The notes under the pieces were generated by a model. It searched no databases. It worked only from the letters and a program-made list of their open reading frames with translations, and was not told the origin of the DNA. The position numbers and the translations under genes are program-made. Shown here piece by piece: positions 49,071 through 59,900 of a stretch of 64,000 bases of DNA. Source of the DNA: Mantamonas sphyraenae (taxonomy: Eukaryota; CRuMs; Mantamonadidae); NCBI GenBank assembly GCA_026936335.1, contig JAPMXV010000051.1, positions 186,001 to 250,000 on the forward strand, read 5' to 3'. The stretch's first letter is position 1. Each line of letters opens with the position of its first letter.

Positions 49071-50388
49071 TCATCCTCCCTTTTGCATCTTGGCCGACTG
49101 CTCACGGAACGTGTCCACCATCTCGTTGATCTCTGGGTCGTTGATGTTGTTTTCCACGGCCTGTTCAAACTCGTCCACCGAGAAGCCCCACTTGATGCGC
49201 ACCTGCGCCACTTCGACGGTCACCTTGGTAAACACGTTCATCAACTGACCCATCAGCATCGGGTTCTTCTGCAGCTCGGCCGACGAAACGCCGTCGGGCA
49301 CCAGCTTGGCCAGATCCACCTTGATCTGTTCCTGCATCTTCTTGGCCGTTTCGATCTGCGCACCCAGACATCCCACAAGCCGGTCTCGCTCCGTCATCTT
49401 TGCCAACTCGCCCGTCAGTTTGGTTGGCTGTGGTTCGTATCGCGTCAGCTCCGAAATGGAGAGGTTCGGCTCGGACCACGACGCCGGCAAGTGTGCGTGC
49501 GCCGTCGACTGGCCCAGCCACAGTTCGTTGTCGTTTTCAAACCTTGAATGGAGGGTACAGTAAGTGTGTGTGTGTGTGAGCGCCCCAGCATGTCAGTGGT
49601 GGTCCCTGTGCCGCCGCCGCCCGGGAAACCTGCCGCAAGGATTTGCATGGACGTTCGTCCACCTCCACGAAGCAGTGTGGCATTGGACACGCGTGTGTGC
49701 AGCTCATAGGCAAGCATCACACGTCCATGTTGTTCACGCACCTGTAGATGTGTCGCAGGATGATGTTGTCTTGCGAGTCGTCGTCCTCAAACAAAGGCGA
49801 CTGGCACATGCTCAGCACCTTGGGGTTGCTCGTCGTGTCCAACCGGTAGAACAGCTCCTTCTTGACGAGGTCGTACAATACCACCCGGTGCTTGTCCTTG
49901 AAATAGTACCGCATCTCCACGTCCGTGGAGTGGCCCATCTGCATGTGGATGTCGTTCGCCTCCATGTGCCAGTTGCCCAGAATCCGTTCCGCGTCTTTCT
50001 TCGTCTTGGCACCCTTACCCTTTCCCTTTCCCTTTCCCTTGCCAACCACCGCCCCAACGGGCAGCGACGAAGACGACGAGCTGCTGCTGCTGCTGCTGCT
50101 ACTGCTACCCTGCTTCGTAGCGTCCACTGCCTCCTTTGTCTCCTCGGCCTCTGCTTCTTCCTCTTCCATCTCCTCCTCCTCCTCGTCAGACGCGTACGCC
50201 TCCTCGTTGTCGTCGTTCACCTTGCTGGACACGCTGGAGCCACTGCGACGTCCCGAGCCCGTGCTTGCCTCGTCGTCTGCTGCGCTGCCCAGCGTCGTCG
50301 CCACATAGGCCACCAGACCTCCTACCAGGGCACCAGCGCCCAGCAAAAGGGCGTCCTTGCTGCTGAATGAGTTGTTGTTCTCAGACAT
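49071..50388 (-). CDS. hypothetical protein with N-terminal membrane helix
   Basis: Two exons, 50388-49742 and 49542-49071, join in frame to about 372 aa. An N-terminal hydrophobic helix (ALLLGAGALVGGLVAYVATT) suggests a membrane anchor. A long acidic, Ser-rich low-complexity stretch and a repeated Gly-Lys run follow. The C-terminal ~200 residues look folded (RILGNWHMEANDIHMQMGHS; HRVVLYDLVKKELFYRLDTT; then helices such as GFSVDEFEQAVENNINDPEI). I recognise no family. The intron begins GTGCGTG and contains a short GT run. Stop codons of this gene and APRT face each other with 90 bp between. Confidence 0.65.
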
Positions 50389-50463
50389 GGACAGAAACTT
50401 GGGGTGGAGGCACACGCGCACGTGGCACCAAAAAGGCCGCAACCCTTGCCCCACTCGGCTGCC

Positions 50464-51609
50464 ATGGACGACGGGGATCCGCGGGACACCGTGGCGGCTG
50501 GGCAGCAGAACCTCCAGGGGAGGGACAATGCTGATGATGACGACGACGATGACGATGATACAGGGAAGGAGCGAGACGTCGGCGCACCCCCACAGGACAA
50601 CGGCGGCGCAGACACAGATGCACACGTGGAGGGGGATGGAGAAAACACAGTCACAGACGAAACAGATACCAACGAGGTGATTGTGGTCGTTGCTGATGAC
50701 CAGCAAGACGATCGTGTGGGCGACGAGGGCGTCGCCGAGGACGCTGGGGAATTGCACAAACAAACAGCCGAGGTGGACCAGGACGCCGTGGAGGAGGACA
50801 CAAATGACGACGGAGAGGAGCAAGAAGAGGTCACAGAGGAAGACGAAGGCCACACGGTGGTCTTGGAAGTGGATGGCGAAGGGCAGGAGCAGCAGGCGGC
50901 AGAAGAGGGCCGCGGCGCAAGCAACACCCCGGCGCAAGTCGGGACGTCGAATGGCCACAGTCAGATGCTTACGCCGCCACAACTGCACGCAGAAGAGAGC
51001 AGCACGGCAGAGAAACGGCGAATGACAGTGGAGGAGGCGCAGGCGGCGGCGATTGAAAACACAAAGAAGGTGCTGGACATGTACGGCCTGTCCTCTGACG
51101 ACCTGGACGGCGAAGGCAGCGAGGAGGGACCCGTGTGCCGCTTCTGCCTGGACGACGAGAGCGACCAGATGCTCATCCAGCCCTGCGACTGCCAGGGGTC
51201 CTCCGCATGGGTGCACAGGGAGTGTTTGCAAGAATGGCTGGAGCACGACAAGGCTGGCGACAGCTGTGAGATCTGCGGAAAGCAGTACGACATGGAAACA
51301 CGCACCCACTTTATTTGGCAGTGGAAACTACCTGCCACAAGTGCAATGTTGCGCCGGCACATGCGCAGGGTGTGCCTTCGCTTCCTGTTTTGGGGCGCCC
51401 TTTTTGCCCTTGCACTTGTCTACCTCACCCTGCCTCTCCTTGCGGGCGGTGTCCATGTGTCCACTTTTGACTTTTGGTACAAGCTCGTGGTCACCCTCAT
51501 CCTCGTAGGTCCGCTGTTGCACAACCTACTGGCCATCGGCGCCTACCTTGTCTTCCAGATACGCAAGTGCCATGGGCACAACAGCTACATCTACGTGCGT
51601 GGCAAATAG
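50464..51609 (+). CDS. MARCH-type RING-CH E3 ubiquitin ligase
   Basis: A single exon of 381 aa. Residues 1-210 are acidic and disordered. A RING-CH zinc finger follows with the C4HC3 ligands visible in CRFCLDDE, PCDCQGSSAWVHRECLQEW and CEICGKQY. Then come two hydrophobic segments (FLFWGALFALALVYLTLPLL and LVVTLILVGPLLHNLLAIGA) and a short tail. MARCH ligases sit in endosomal, ER or plasma membranes and ubiquitinate membrane proteins. The start at 50464 was chosen as the first ATG of the frame; it lies 75 bp from the divergent start at 50388. Confidence 0.9.
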   Translation: MDDGDPRDTVAAGQQNLQGRDNADDDDDDDDDTGKERDVGAPPQDNGGADTDAHVEGDGENTVTDETDTNEVIVVVADDQQDDRVGDEGVAEDAGELHKQTAEVDQDAVEEDTNDDGEEQEEVTEEDEGHTVVLEVDGEGQEQQAAEEGRGASNTPAQVGTSNGHSQMLTPPQLHAEESSTAEKRRMTVEEAQAAAIENTKKVLDMYGLSSDDLDGEGSEEGPVCRFCLDDESDQMLIQPCDCQGSSAWVHRECLQEWLEHDKAGDSCEICGKQYDMETRTHFIWQWKLPATSAMLRRHMRRVCLRFLFWGALFALALVYLTLPLLAGGVHVSTFDFWYKLVVTLILVGPLLHNLLAIGAYLVFQIRKCHGHNSYIYVRGK

Positions 51610-51656
51610 TGACGCCTACACGGTGATTCGAAAAAATGAATGCAGTGGTTCATTCC

Positions 51657-53898
51657 TCACTCCAGCGGAGGAGGCGCGCCAAAGTCGTCGTCGTCCAGCG
51701 GCGGCGGCGCCCCAAACACTTCGTCGTCGTCATCCATCGGAGGGGGCGCCCCAAACACATCCTCATCATCCATAGGCGGAGGGGCGCCAAATTCAGCGTC
51801 ATCCATGGGCGGTGGGGCACCGAATTCGGCATCGTCCATGGGCGGCGGTGCTGCAAACTCGTCCATGGCGGGCGGGGCCGCAAAATCGGTCTCATCGACC
51901 GCACTTTGCGTACTCTGCGTTCCAGACACAGGCACAGGGGGCGGGGGGCCTCCAAAGTCTGCGTCTGTGAGACCGCTGGGAGGAGGCATGGGTGGCGGGC
52001 CTCCGAAATCGGCGTCCGTGAGGCCACTCGGAGGAGATGCAGGCCCTGTGGGCTCTTCAACGCTGTCCACTGTCGCCGTTGTATGTGTGTTGTCTGTGCC
52101 AGCCTCGGTTTGCGTGGCTGGCGGCTGCGCAGGCTCCATCTCTTCGTCCTCGTCAAACTCGTCGTCGGGAGGCGGAGGAGGTGGCTCGTCGTCCGAGTCA
52201 CTGTCTTCGCCATACTCCTCCTCATGGCCCTGCAGCTCCTTGTCGTAATCCCAGTCCAGCTCCGGCTCGCTCTCTGTATCCCACGACGAGTCCGAGTCGC
52301 TGGGCGGCGGGGGAGGCTCCTCTTCATCCTCCTCTTCTTCATCGTCATCCTCTGGCGGTGGCGGTGGTGATTCATCTTGCTCTTCGCCACCCTGCGCAGC
52401 GTTATCGGACTGTGCACGCCCCTCCGACGGCTCTGGTTCCGTGGTTGCCGCCGCCTCTTCCATCGCCTCTACAGGCAACGGAGGCGGCGCACCTGTCGGC
52501 GGCGGCGGCAACTCGTCCTCGCTCTTGCTGGGCTTTGTTCGAGCTTTGTTTCCACCGTCCTTTGTCGTGCTTGTCGATGTCGATGTCGATGTCGATGCAG
52601 ACGCAGACGGGGAGGAGGAAGCGGTGGAGGTTGACGACGAGGAGGAAGACGCCCCACCGCCGTTCTTGGCACTGTTACTATCTGCCACAGGTGCCTTGTC
52701 CTCACCTTTGCCGTCATCCGACGCCACCACAACCACCTTCTTCTTCTTGGTCTTCTTGGTCTTCTTCGTGGGCGCTTCCTGCTTCTGTGTGCTGTCTGCG
52801 TCGTCGTTGGTCCTCGAGGCCTGCTCGTCCAGCAGCCGGAACAACAGGCGATGCTTTGTGTGTGACTTTTGCCACCTGGCCACAATGTCCACAATCTGCG
52901 TGTCCATGGCCAGCAGCTCCTCGCCAGACTTGCTGGCTTCGTAGATCTCATACTTGCGCCCAGACACCTCGCCACCCTGTCACGCCCACATTCCTGTGTG
53001 TCAGCCAGTTTGGCTCATCAACTCTGTGCTGGTTCTTGCGGACCCCGCCATCATCATCCCGCCGTACATACCTTTTGGATGCGAAGCTTCCGGTACGCTG
53101 CCGCACCGATTTCGGCCACACGAGTGCTCATGGCTGTGCACAATGGCAACGAGATGGGCGACACATACAATCGGATGTAGGATATGCATGGGGAGCGTGT
53201 CAGCGTCTGCGCTTCGTCTTCAACACACGACACACGGCCATCTGTCTCGCGCAACGAGCACTCACCGTACGGAAAGGCCTTGGACGACTTGTCCTCAAAG
53301 TGCACCTTGAGGATACCAATCTGTGAGCAGTTTTGGCCGTATGGGCAGAGGTGGGGCGTGTGTGTGACGAGGGGTCAGCCTCCAGAGGCCGGATAGAGGA
53401 TGGAAGACGTCCCGGACAAGCCCTCTGAAGCGACACGCCGGCCCAGGGACAAGTCCGAGCGTCAACTGGGGACAGCAAGAGGCAGATAGGTGGCAGACGT
53501 ACGCGTTCGTTGGCCGCCACGTGGATAGACATGCGGCTGGGAGGACGTGCGCTCTGCCGGAGGTGTGCCCCGCTCAGTGCTTTGGCGTCGAGGATTTTCA
53601 GGTAGTTTGAAGGAAAGACGCCCTTGCGATCGCCTTGCTTCACCGTGAACCAGCCATTTTGCCTCTGTGTGTTTGTGTGTGTGTCGCATGCATTTGTGCA
53701 TATGGTTTCCATGTACGTCAGTGCCGTTCCACGGGTGTCGAGGGAGAGAGTAGGACGGCGGCTGCTTACCTTCTTGATGATTTTCACCTCGTCGCCTTTG
53801 CGCAGTGCGATCGCATTCTTGATCTTGGACCCTGGTTCAGGCTCAAAGTCAAAAAGCACAATGGCTGCCTCGTTGACTCGCTCGGAGCTGCTCGTCAT
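51657..53898 (-). CDS. SH3 and RA-like domain protein with acidic-proline repeats
   Basis: Five exons (53898-53770, 53664-53503, 53320-53266, 53133-53072, 52976-51657) join in frame to about 575 aa. Residues ~9-75 form an SH3 domain (IVLFDFEPEPGSK, GWFTVKQGDRKGVFPSNYLK). Residues ~98-190 look like a Ras-association ubiquitin-fold domain: ILKVHFEDKSSKAFPY, then KYEIYEASKSGEELL and IVARWQKSHTKHRLLFRLL. The rest is low-complexity: Lys/Ser-rich, then acidic blocks alternating with poly-proline, ending in tandem copies of DDAEFGAPPPM. It is likely a cortical signalling adaptor linking a small GTPase to proline-binding partners (inference). Ortholog unknown. Confidence 0.75.
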
Positions 53899-53961
53899 GC
53901 GGGACAGGGAGAGGGTGTTGTCGTCTGTGTGTTTGCTGTGCCTGCGCCACCGCAGGCAAGA

Positions 53962-54407
53962 ATGGACAAGCACAACGTGTGGACCTGGCTCACGGGAGCC
54001 GACAGCGACGAGGTGACACGATGGGGCATGCTTGCTGGCGTGGCTGTGTACGCCGGCGGCGCCCTGTGGTTGCGCAAGGAGAATGTGAAATACGGGTGCG
54101 TGGTTCCTCGTCGGACTTGTGCCTGAAGCACACACATGAACACTCACCCCCCCCTCTCACGCACGGCACCTTCTGTATCATCATGTCGTCCCATTACCAT
54201 AGTCTCTTTTTGTATGATACTTCTGACCCGCGGCTGTATGTAAAGAAGAAGGCGTCGTGGGCTGGCTGGCAACTAAACTGGGCGCATCCGCACGCAAAGA
54301 TGCTGTCGCTGATTTATTTTGTCATCATGATCCTGCACGTGTTGAATCGCTATCCATCTGCAGCGACGTGGCTGCTGGCACGTGTGCGCGAAGCTCTGCG
54401 CCTGTGA
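53962..54407 (+). CDS. small membrane protein, unknown family
   Basis: Two exons, 53962-54095 and 54203-54407, with a split Gly codon, give about 112 aa. There is a hydrophobic segment near the N-terminus (GMLAGVAVYAGGALWL), a conserved-looking middle (LFLYDTSDPRLYVKKKASWA) and a second hydrophobic segment near the C-terminus (MLSLIYFVIMILHVLNRY). The size and two short helices would suit a small organelle-membrane subunit, but I cannot name one. The last 58 bp overlap the 3' end of the gene on the opposite strand. The divergent partner is the SH3/RA gene, 63 bp away. Confidence 0.6.
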
Positions 54408-54916
54408 CGAGCCTGGGTTCCTGGTTGTTTGCGCAGTTGATTGAGCCGTTGCCAGGTCTGATGGCGCTCGGCTGCCATGCGTTGGTACACAAACGCCTTG
54501 CGCTGGGACTCTGTCCAGCGTCCCACCTCGCTGCGATCAGGCACGGGCGGCGGCTGCGGCGGAGGAAACCGCGAGTCGTATACAACCACGAGGCAAAGAC
54601 GACGGTGTCGACGGGTACGCATGCACTGCTGTGTGTCCTCGCTCTCTTTGGGTTCGTCTGCAAAGGTCACACGGGCGCGCTTGACGTTGTCAGGATTGGG
54701 ATGATCCTCCCACTCATTTCGAGCAAACGGGCGCTTGCGTCCTGCCAGGCGGGCGGACGGCCCTGCTTCGTCCGCCGGCAACGAGAGATGGTGCGATGAC
54801 GAGGATTTGCTGGACGGCTCGTTGTTGGATGTCGGGACCGGTGTGGGCGGAGATGCAGCAGCTGGTGCGGCAAAGCCGACTCCCCAGCTTCCTTGCACGT
54901 GGAAGTGGATGCTCAT
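54350..54916 (-). CDS. hypothetical basic, probably nuclear protein
   Basis: A single frame of 188 aa starting MSIHFHVQGSWGVGFAAPAA. It is Pro/Ser/Ala-rich at first, then has a basic region (AGRKRPFARNEWEDHPNPDN; VKRARVTFADEP) and a helical stretch (WTESQRKAFVYQRMAAERHQ), and ends Arg-rich. No family is recognised. The reading frame and composition look coding, but the tail overlaps the convergent small membrane gene by 58 bp, so the true 3' end could be shorter by splicing. The 5' end is divergent from RSPH4/6 with about 120 bp between. Confidence 0.45.
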   Translation of the reverse strand: MSIHFHVQGSWGVGFAAPAAASPPTPVPTSNNEPSSKSSSSHHLSLPADEAGPSARLAGRKRPFARNEWEDHPNPDNVKRARVTFADEPKESEDTQQCMRTRRHRRLCLVVVYDSRFPPPQPPPVPDRSEVGRWTESQRKAFVYQRMAAERHQTWQRLNQLRKQPGTQARHRRRASRTRASSHVAADG

Positions 54917-55038
54917 CCTGGAGAAGAACAGTTGGTGCTGTGGGCGTGCAAGTGTGTCCATGTATGTGTATGTGTGTTGGAGGAGTGTTGTTACATCGAT
55001 GAAAAGAGTCACCCTTGCCCATCCAACGCAAACGAGAG

Positions 55039-55869
55039 ATGGCTGAAGCGACGTTTGAGAACAGCTTGGCGCAGCTGCAAAAGGCAACCAACGAGAACGG
55101 GGTCTCTCTGTACGACCATCTCAGCGAGGTGCTGATGCAGGTTTTGGAGAACCCGCAGGCAGACCTTGTGGACTCGTTTGAGCTGCTGAGTGCAGAGGTG
55201 AAGCAGACCAGCACGCGCGTGGCATCGGGCGGCGAGGCCAAGGTGGCCAAGGGCAAAGAGAGCGCCCAGGACCTGGACGTGCTGCGCAAGATCCTGTCCA
55301 TTCTGCAGGTAAGTGCACATGACATGTGTGCGAGTGTCCTTGTGCATGTGCAGCGTGTGCGTGCGCGTGTATGGGCGGTGTTGCGGTGGGGAAACGGCGG
55401 CGCGAAAAGAGACGTTGGCATCCGTTGGTTCTGACGCCAGGCCACACACAGTCGCAGCAGAAGAAGCGCGCAGGCGCAGACGCAGACTCAGAGTACGAAG
55501 AGGAGATGGAAGAGGACGAAGAGCTGAACGACGGCACCATGGACAATGTGGTGGCCCAGCAGAACGCGCTCAACGAGGGCGGCTTTGGTCTGCCGTCTGA
55601 GGAGGCCTTCCGCGTCTCGCTTGCCATCAAGCGCCTCGTGCAGCGCAACCCCATCGTGCATGCCCGCTTCTTTGGCAAGATCTTTGGCACCGAGGCAGAC
55701 TACTACGTGGTGGAGGCCGTGATGAGTGCCCACGACGACGTCGACGAGGAAGGTAAGCTTTTCAGCTCGATGGAGGGTCAACGGCAACGCGACCCAAAAC
55801 GCCACCCGAGCTCTCCTGTGTGTGGCCCACTGCCTGTACATTGCAGTCACACGCATGCGCTCGTCACAC

Positions 55870-55908
<39 letters not shown>

Positions 55909-56866
55909 GTCTCACTCACACGCAAACACACAAAAACCCCGCGCAGAGGAGGAAGACGAATTGGCCCTGCCGTCCGAAGAGGCTGGCTTCGGCGCCAACA
56001 AGTTCACCTACTACGTGAGCACAAACCTGGGCGAAGGGTTCACCAAGCTGGGCAACGTTAAACCGGCACACATTGTGGCCGCACGCAACATCACAAAGCT
56101 GTTCACGGGCAACCTGGACGCACCCGTGCGCACGTACCCGGCCTTCCCGGGCAACGAGGCCGTCTACCTGCGCGCACAGCTGGCTCGCATTGCCGCCAGC
56201 ACAGGGGTCAGCCCTGCTGGAGCCTACGAGGGAGCAGGCGACGAGAACATGTCCATGACGTCCAGCACGGTGCTCAGTCAGGTCGAGGTCAACCTCGAGT
56301 ACGAGGCCCAGTCCCAGGAGCAGCTCGAGGATCTGGCCAACTGGCAACACCACGTCTCGTACATCCTGCCACAGGGCCGCACCACGTGGGTGGAGCCCCC
56401 GCAGCCGGAGAAGCCCGAGGAGGATCTGGAGGACGAGGAGTCGCAGGCTTCCGCCAGCGAGATTGGCCCCGAGCCCGAAGAGGGCCCTGTGCTCCTCAGT
56501 GCACTCGCTGATGACGCCCAGCTGGAAGAGGACATGCCTGCCTGGAGTGTGCGCGTCTCGTCATCTGTCGGGTTCACCGACAACAACACCGTGTATGTCA
56601 AGAGCAACCTGTGGCCCGGCGCAGTCGCCTTTTCCGCAGGCCAGCGCTTCGGCGGCGTGTACATCGGCACAGGTGTCAAGTACACGGGCAAGCAGTATGC
56701 TCCGCCCATGCCTGCGCCCATGCAGGTCGAACTCGACGAGCTCGTCGAGGAGGACGATCCCACAGTCGAACAGGAAGCCGAACTCCAGAAGCAGCTCGAA
56801 GAGGACGAGGCCCCCAGCGAGAGCGAGAGTGACGAGGAGGAGAGCGAATACGAGGACGAGGAGTAA
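55039..56866 (+). CDS. RSPH4A: radial spoke head protein RSPH4/RSPH6 family
   Basis: Three exons, 55039-55308, 55452-55752 and 55947-56866, join in frame to about 496 aa. The N-terminus (FENSLAQLQKATNENGVSLY, DHLSEVLMQVLENPQADLVD) and the core (YYVSTNLGEGFTKLGNVKPA, HIVAARNITKLFTGNLDAPV, HVSYILPQGRTTWVEPP, FGGVYIGTGVKYTGKQYAPP) are the family's diagnostic segments. An acidic tail ends in EEESEYEDEE. The protein forms part of the radial spoke head that contacts the central pair in motile axonemes. It is shorter than human RSPH4A (716 aa), near the usual protist size after allowing for linkers. The second intron has a long CA run (about 55865-55908). Confidence 0.93.
55865..55908. repeat. CA dinucleotide run in RSPH4/6 intron 2
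   Basis: A CA run in the middle of intron 2 of the radial spoke gene, about 40 bp before the acceptor. Confidence 0.9.
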
Positions 56867-56969
56867 AACACGCCAATCTCAAACAACACCCATGCCATGC
56901 CCTCGTGTGTGCCAGCACGTCCATGAGCCAATTCAAGCAACGAAACAACTTCTTCGAAACGCCTCCAGG

Positions 56970-59900
56970 ATGTTTCCAAGGCATCCATTGCTCCTCGCGT
57001 GGCTTCTGCTCTCCGCGGCAATGCTGGTGTGCGCCTTGGTCATCGAAAATGACGTGCAGACAATACAAACAGTCTTGGGTGGGGGGAGCAGCTCGTGCCA
57101 GCCCGGCACCTTTTCGGATGGCGGCGGCGCGTGCACAGAGTGCACGCCGGGGACGTTTTCAAACGTTACCGACCAGACACAGTGCCATGCCTGTCCCCCA
57201 GAAACCTATGCTGTGGGTCGGGGTAACACTCAGTGTACCTCCTGTCCTCGTGGAAGCACTTTCCTCGATGCTGCAACGGGCTGTGCAGGTTTTGGTTTTG
57301 ATCTGGACTGGGGGGGAGCAGAAGTTCCTGCCGGCGTCCATATCAACCCAAATAGCGAGTTTGTCGTCACCATTCAAAGCACATACAATAGCACGGCAGC
57401 TTTGGGATACAATGCGGCTTTCGGCGTCACCGTCAATCCCACAGGCACACAGATAGGCGAGTTCCAAGTCAAGCTCGGCTCCGCGACCTTTACTCCGCGG
57501 ACCTCCGCCATGGCCTCTGACGGTTCCGTCATCATTGGAGGATTCTATTCTTCGGCAACCATCCCTCTGGGAGGGCAAACCTCACAGAGTCTGGACGCCG
57601 CTCTCGTCCGCATGTCGCCCACCGGAAATTTTGTGTGGGGCCGCCTCTACGTGGATTCGGGAGGTGTCTCGGGCCTGCAGGCAATGACCTTCGATGCGGT
57701 AAATGGCTTCATCTATGCCACCATCCCTTTTACAGGCTCATTCATGGGCAGGTTACCAGCGGGCACCTATGCCTCCGCCGTCACCAAGATCCGCTACTCC
57801 GACGGTGCCCTCGTGGCCCACGAGTACATCAACGCGACGCAATCAGCACGCTCAAACGCCATCGCCTTGTCTTTGGACAGGCTGCACGTGGCAGTGGTGA
57901 GCCAGATGGATGCAACCGGCAATATGCTCAATCCGTTTCCCACAACCGCCCTAGGTGAACTCGACGTATCGCTGGTCCTCTTCCGAGCGGATACACTGAC
58001 CCCCGTGTGGGCCAGACAAGTGGGCACCGAGAAAACGGACGTGCCCGCAGATGTGATCTTTCACAAGCGCGTGATCATCGTGTCGCTCACCACGGAGGGC
58101 GTGTTTCCGGGGCATACCGACCCCGGATCACAGTCTTTTGTGCTGGCAGCCTACTCAATGACAGGAGACAACCTGTGGAATACCCAGCGCTCCTCGACAG
58201 GAAGTGACATTGCCGGCAGACTGAACAACCAATTCTTCAACGAGCTGACCATGTCTGCACGCATCACAGGCAACATGGATGGAGTCACACCGGCTGGCAC
58301 AGGCACCACTGTCGCCTTGGTTTCCTACACAGGTGAGGGACGCTGGGTGCGCACCAACACCTTCAACTATGGCCCACTCGACGACGAAACCCAGCCAATC
58401 ATGGTCTCCCTCGACGAAACCAAACAGCAAGGCCTGGCGCTTTTGATGCGCACAAACGACAGCACGCCCATGTTCGGGTCAAGTAGCAATGGCAGCGGCG
58501 CCGTAGGTTTGCTCGCGATGCCAGCGTGTCCTCCGGGCATGCAAGCGACAGCCTCGGGCGGGTGCGAACAGTGTCCACGCAACCAATTGCAATACGGGGG
58601 CACTGTCACCGCAGGAAGCCGATGCACTCCATGTGGCACGGACACACCCGTGGTCACACCCGTGGACTGCATGGGGCGCTACGTACAATGGGGCAGCACA
58701 GCTCTGGAGACCGTGTCAGACAGTGTCTTCAATGCTGCTCTCAACCAAACCTTTGTCGTGGGATCCACAGGTGCATCCATGTTTGGCTTCACACACCGGG
58801 GCGAAAACGACTTTCTCATCGCCGCCTTTGACATGCAAGGGACCGTGCAGTGGGCTTGGCAGGGCGGATCCAATGCCGACGACCAAATCAAGTCGGTGCA
58901 GGCTGGTACAGACGGCTCTGTGTACGTCGCAGGCCGCGCTGGCAATTCGGTGCCACCGCTCACTCTCCTCGGTGGCACAGACGCGTGGGCAGCCAAGTTC
59001 CACGCAAACGGCACCATGCTCTGGCAAAACGTCTACGGTTCCAATCAGAACGACAACTTTCGCACCAGTTGCCTCAGCAGCGACAACATGAAACTGTTTG
59101 CAGCCGGCTTCACCCAGGGTACAGTGCCAGGAAGTGGCGTGACCCATGCCGGCTCCAACGACGTCATGCTGTTTGTTCTGGACACCTCAACGGGCGCCAC
59201 ACTCGACGTGATGGTCCTTGCCGGCACAGGCAACGATCAGGTGTTTGACCTGGCTTGCAATGCAAGCGGCACGGTCGTCATGGTCGGGGTGACTGGATCT
59301 CCGTCGTTGGCAGGTGTCACCAACGTACGCGGCGCGGCAAAAGACACGTTTCTGTATCTGACCCACCAAACAGTTTGGCCAATGGCACACTGTTCTTCTG
59401 GGACACGACAGTCGGCAAGGTCCCGCGCGCGGTCTCTCTGCACAAGGGCTCCGTTCTCGTGTCTGGTAAAGTGGAATCCGGCACCCTAAGCGGCACCGTA
59501 GGCAAGGGCGGCAGTGACATCTTTGTGTCGCTGTTTGACGACACCACAGTGCGATGGAACACGCAGTTTGGCAGCTCTGGCAATGATGACGGCGGACGCT
59601 TTGTCATCACCCCGGACGACTATCTGTACCTTGCCTCCAGCGTGGGAGGCGTTGTGGACACAAACCAGCCCTTCAATGGTGGCACAGATGACTTTGCCGT
59701 GTATGGCTTCCGGATCACCCCGACTGGTCTGGACCCATACTTTGTGATGCCGCGAGGCACCACAGGCACCGATCGCGCGTATGCTGTCTCCATCGACACA
59801 CACAACCACGAGAATATCCTTCTGTCCGGCGTCACGTCGGGTGCTCTGCCGGGCAACTCCCTCGTCGGAAGCGAAGACATGTTCGTGGTCGCCCTTGCAC

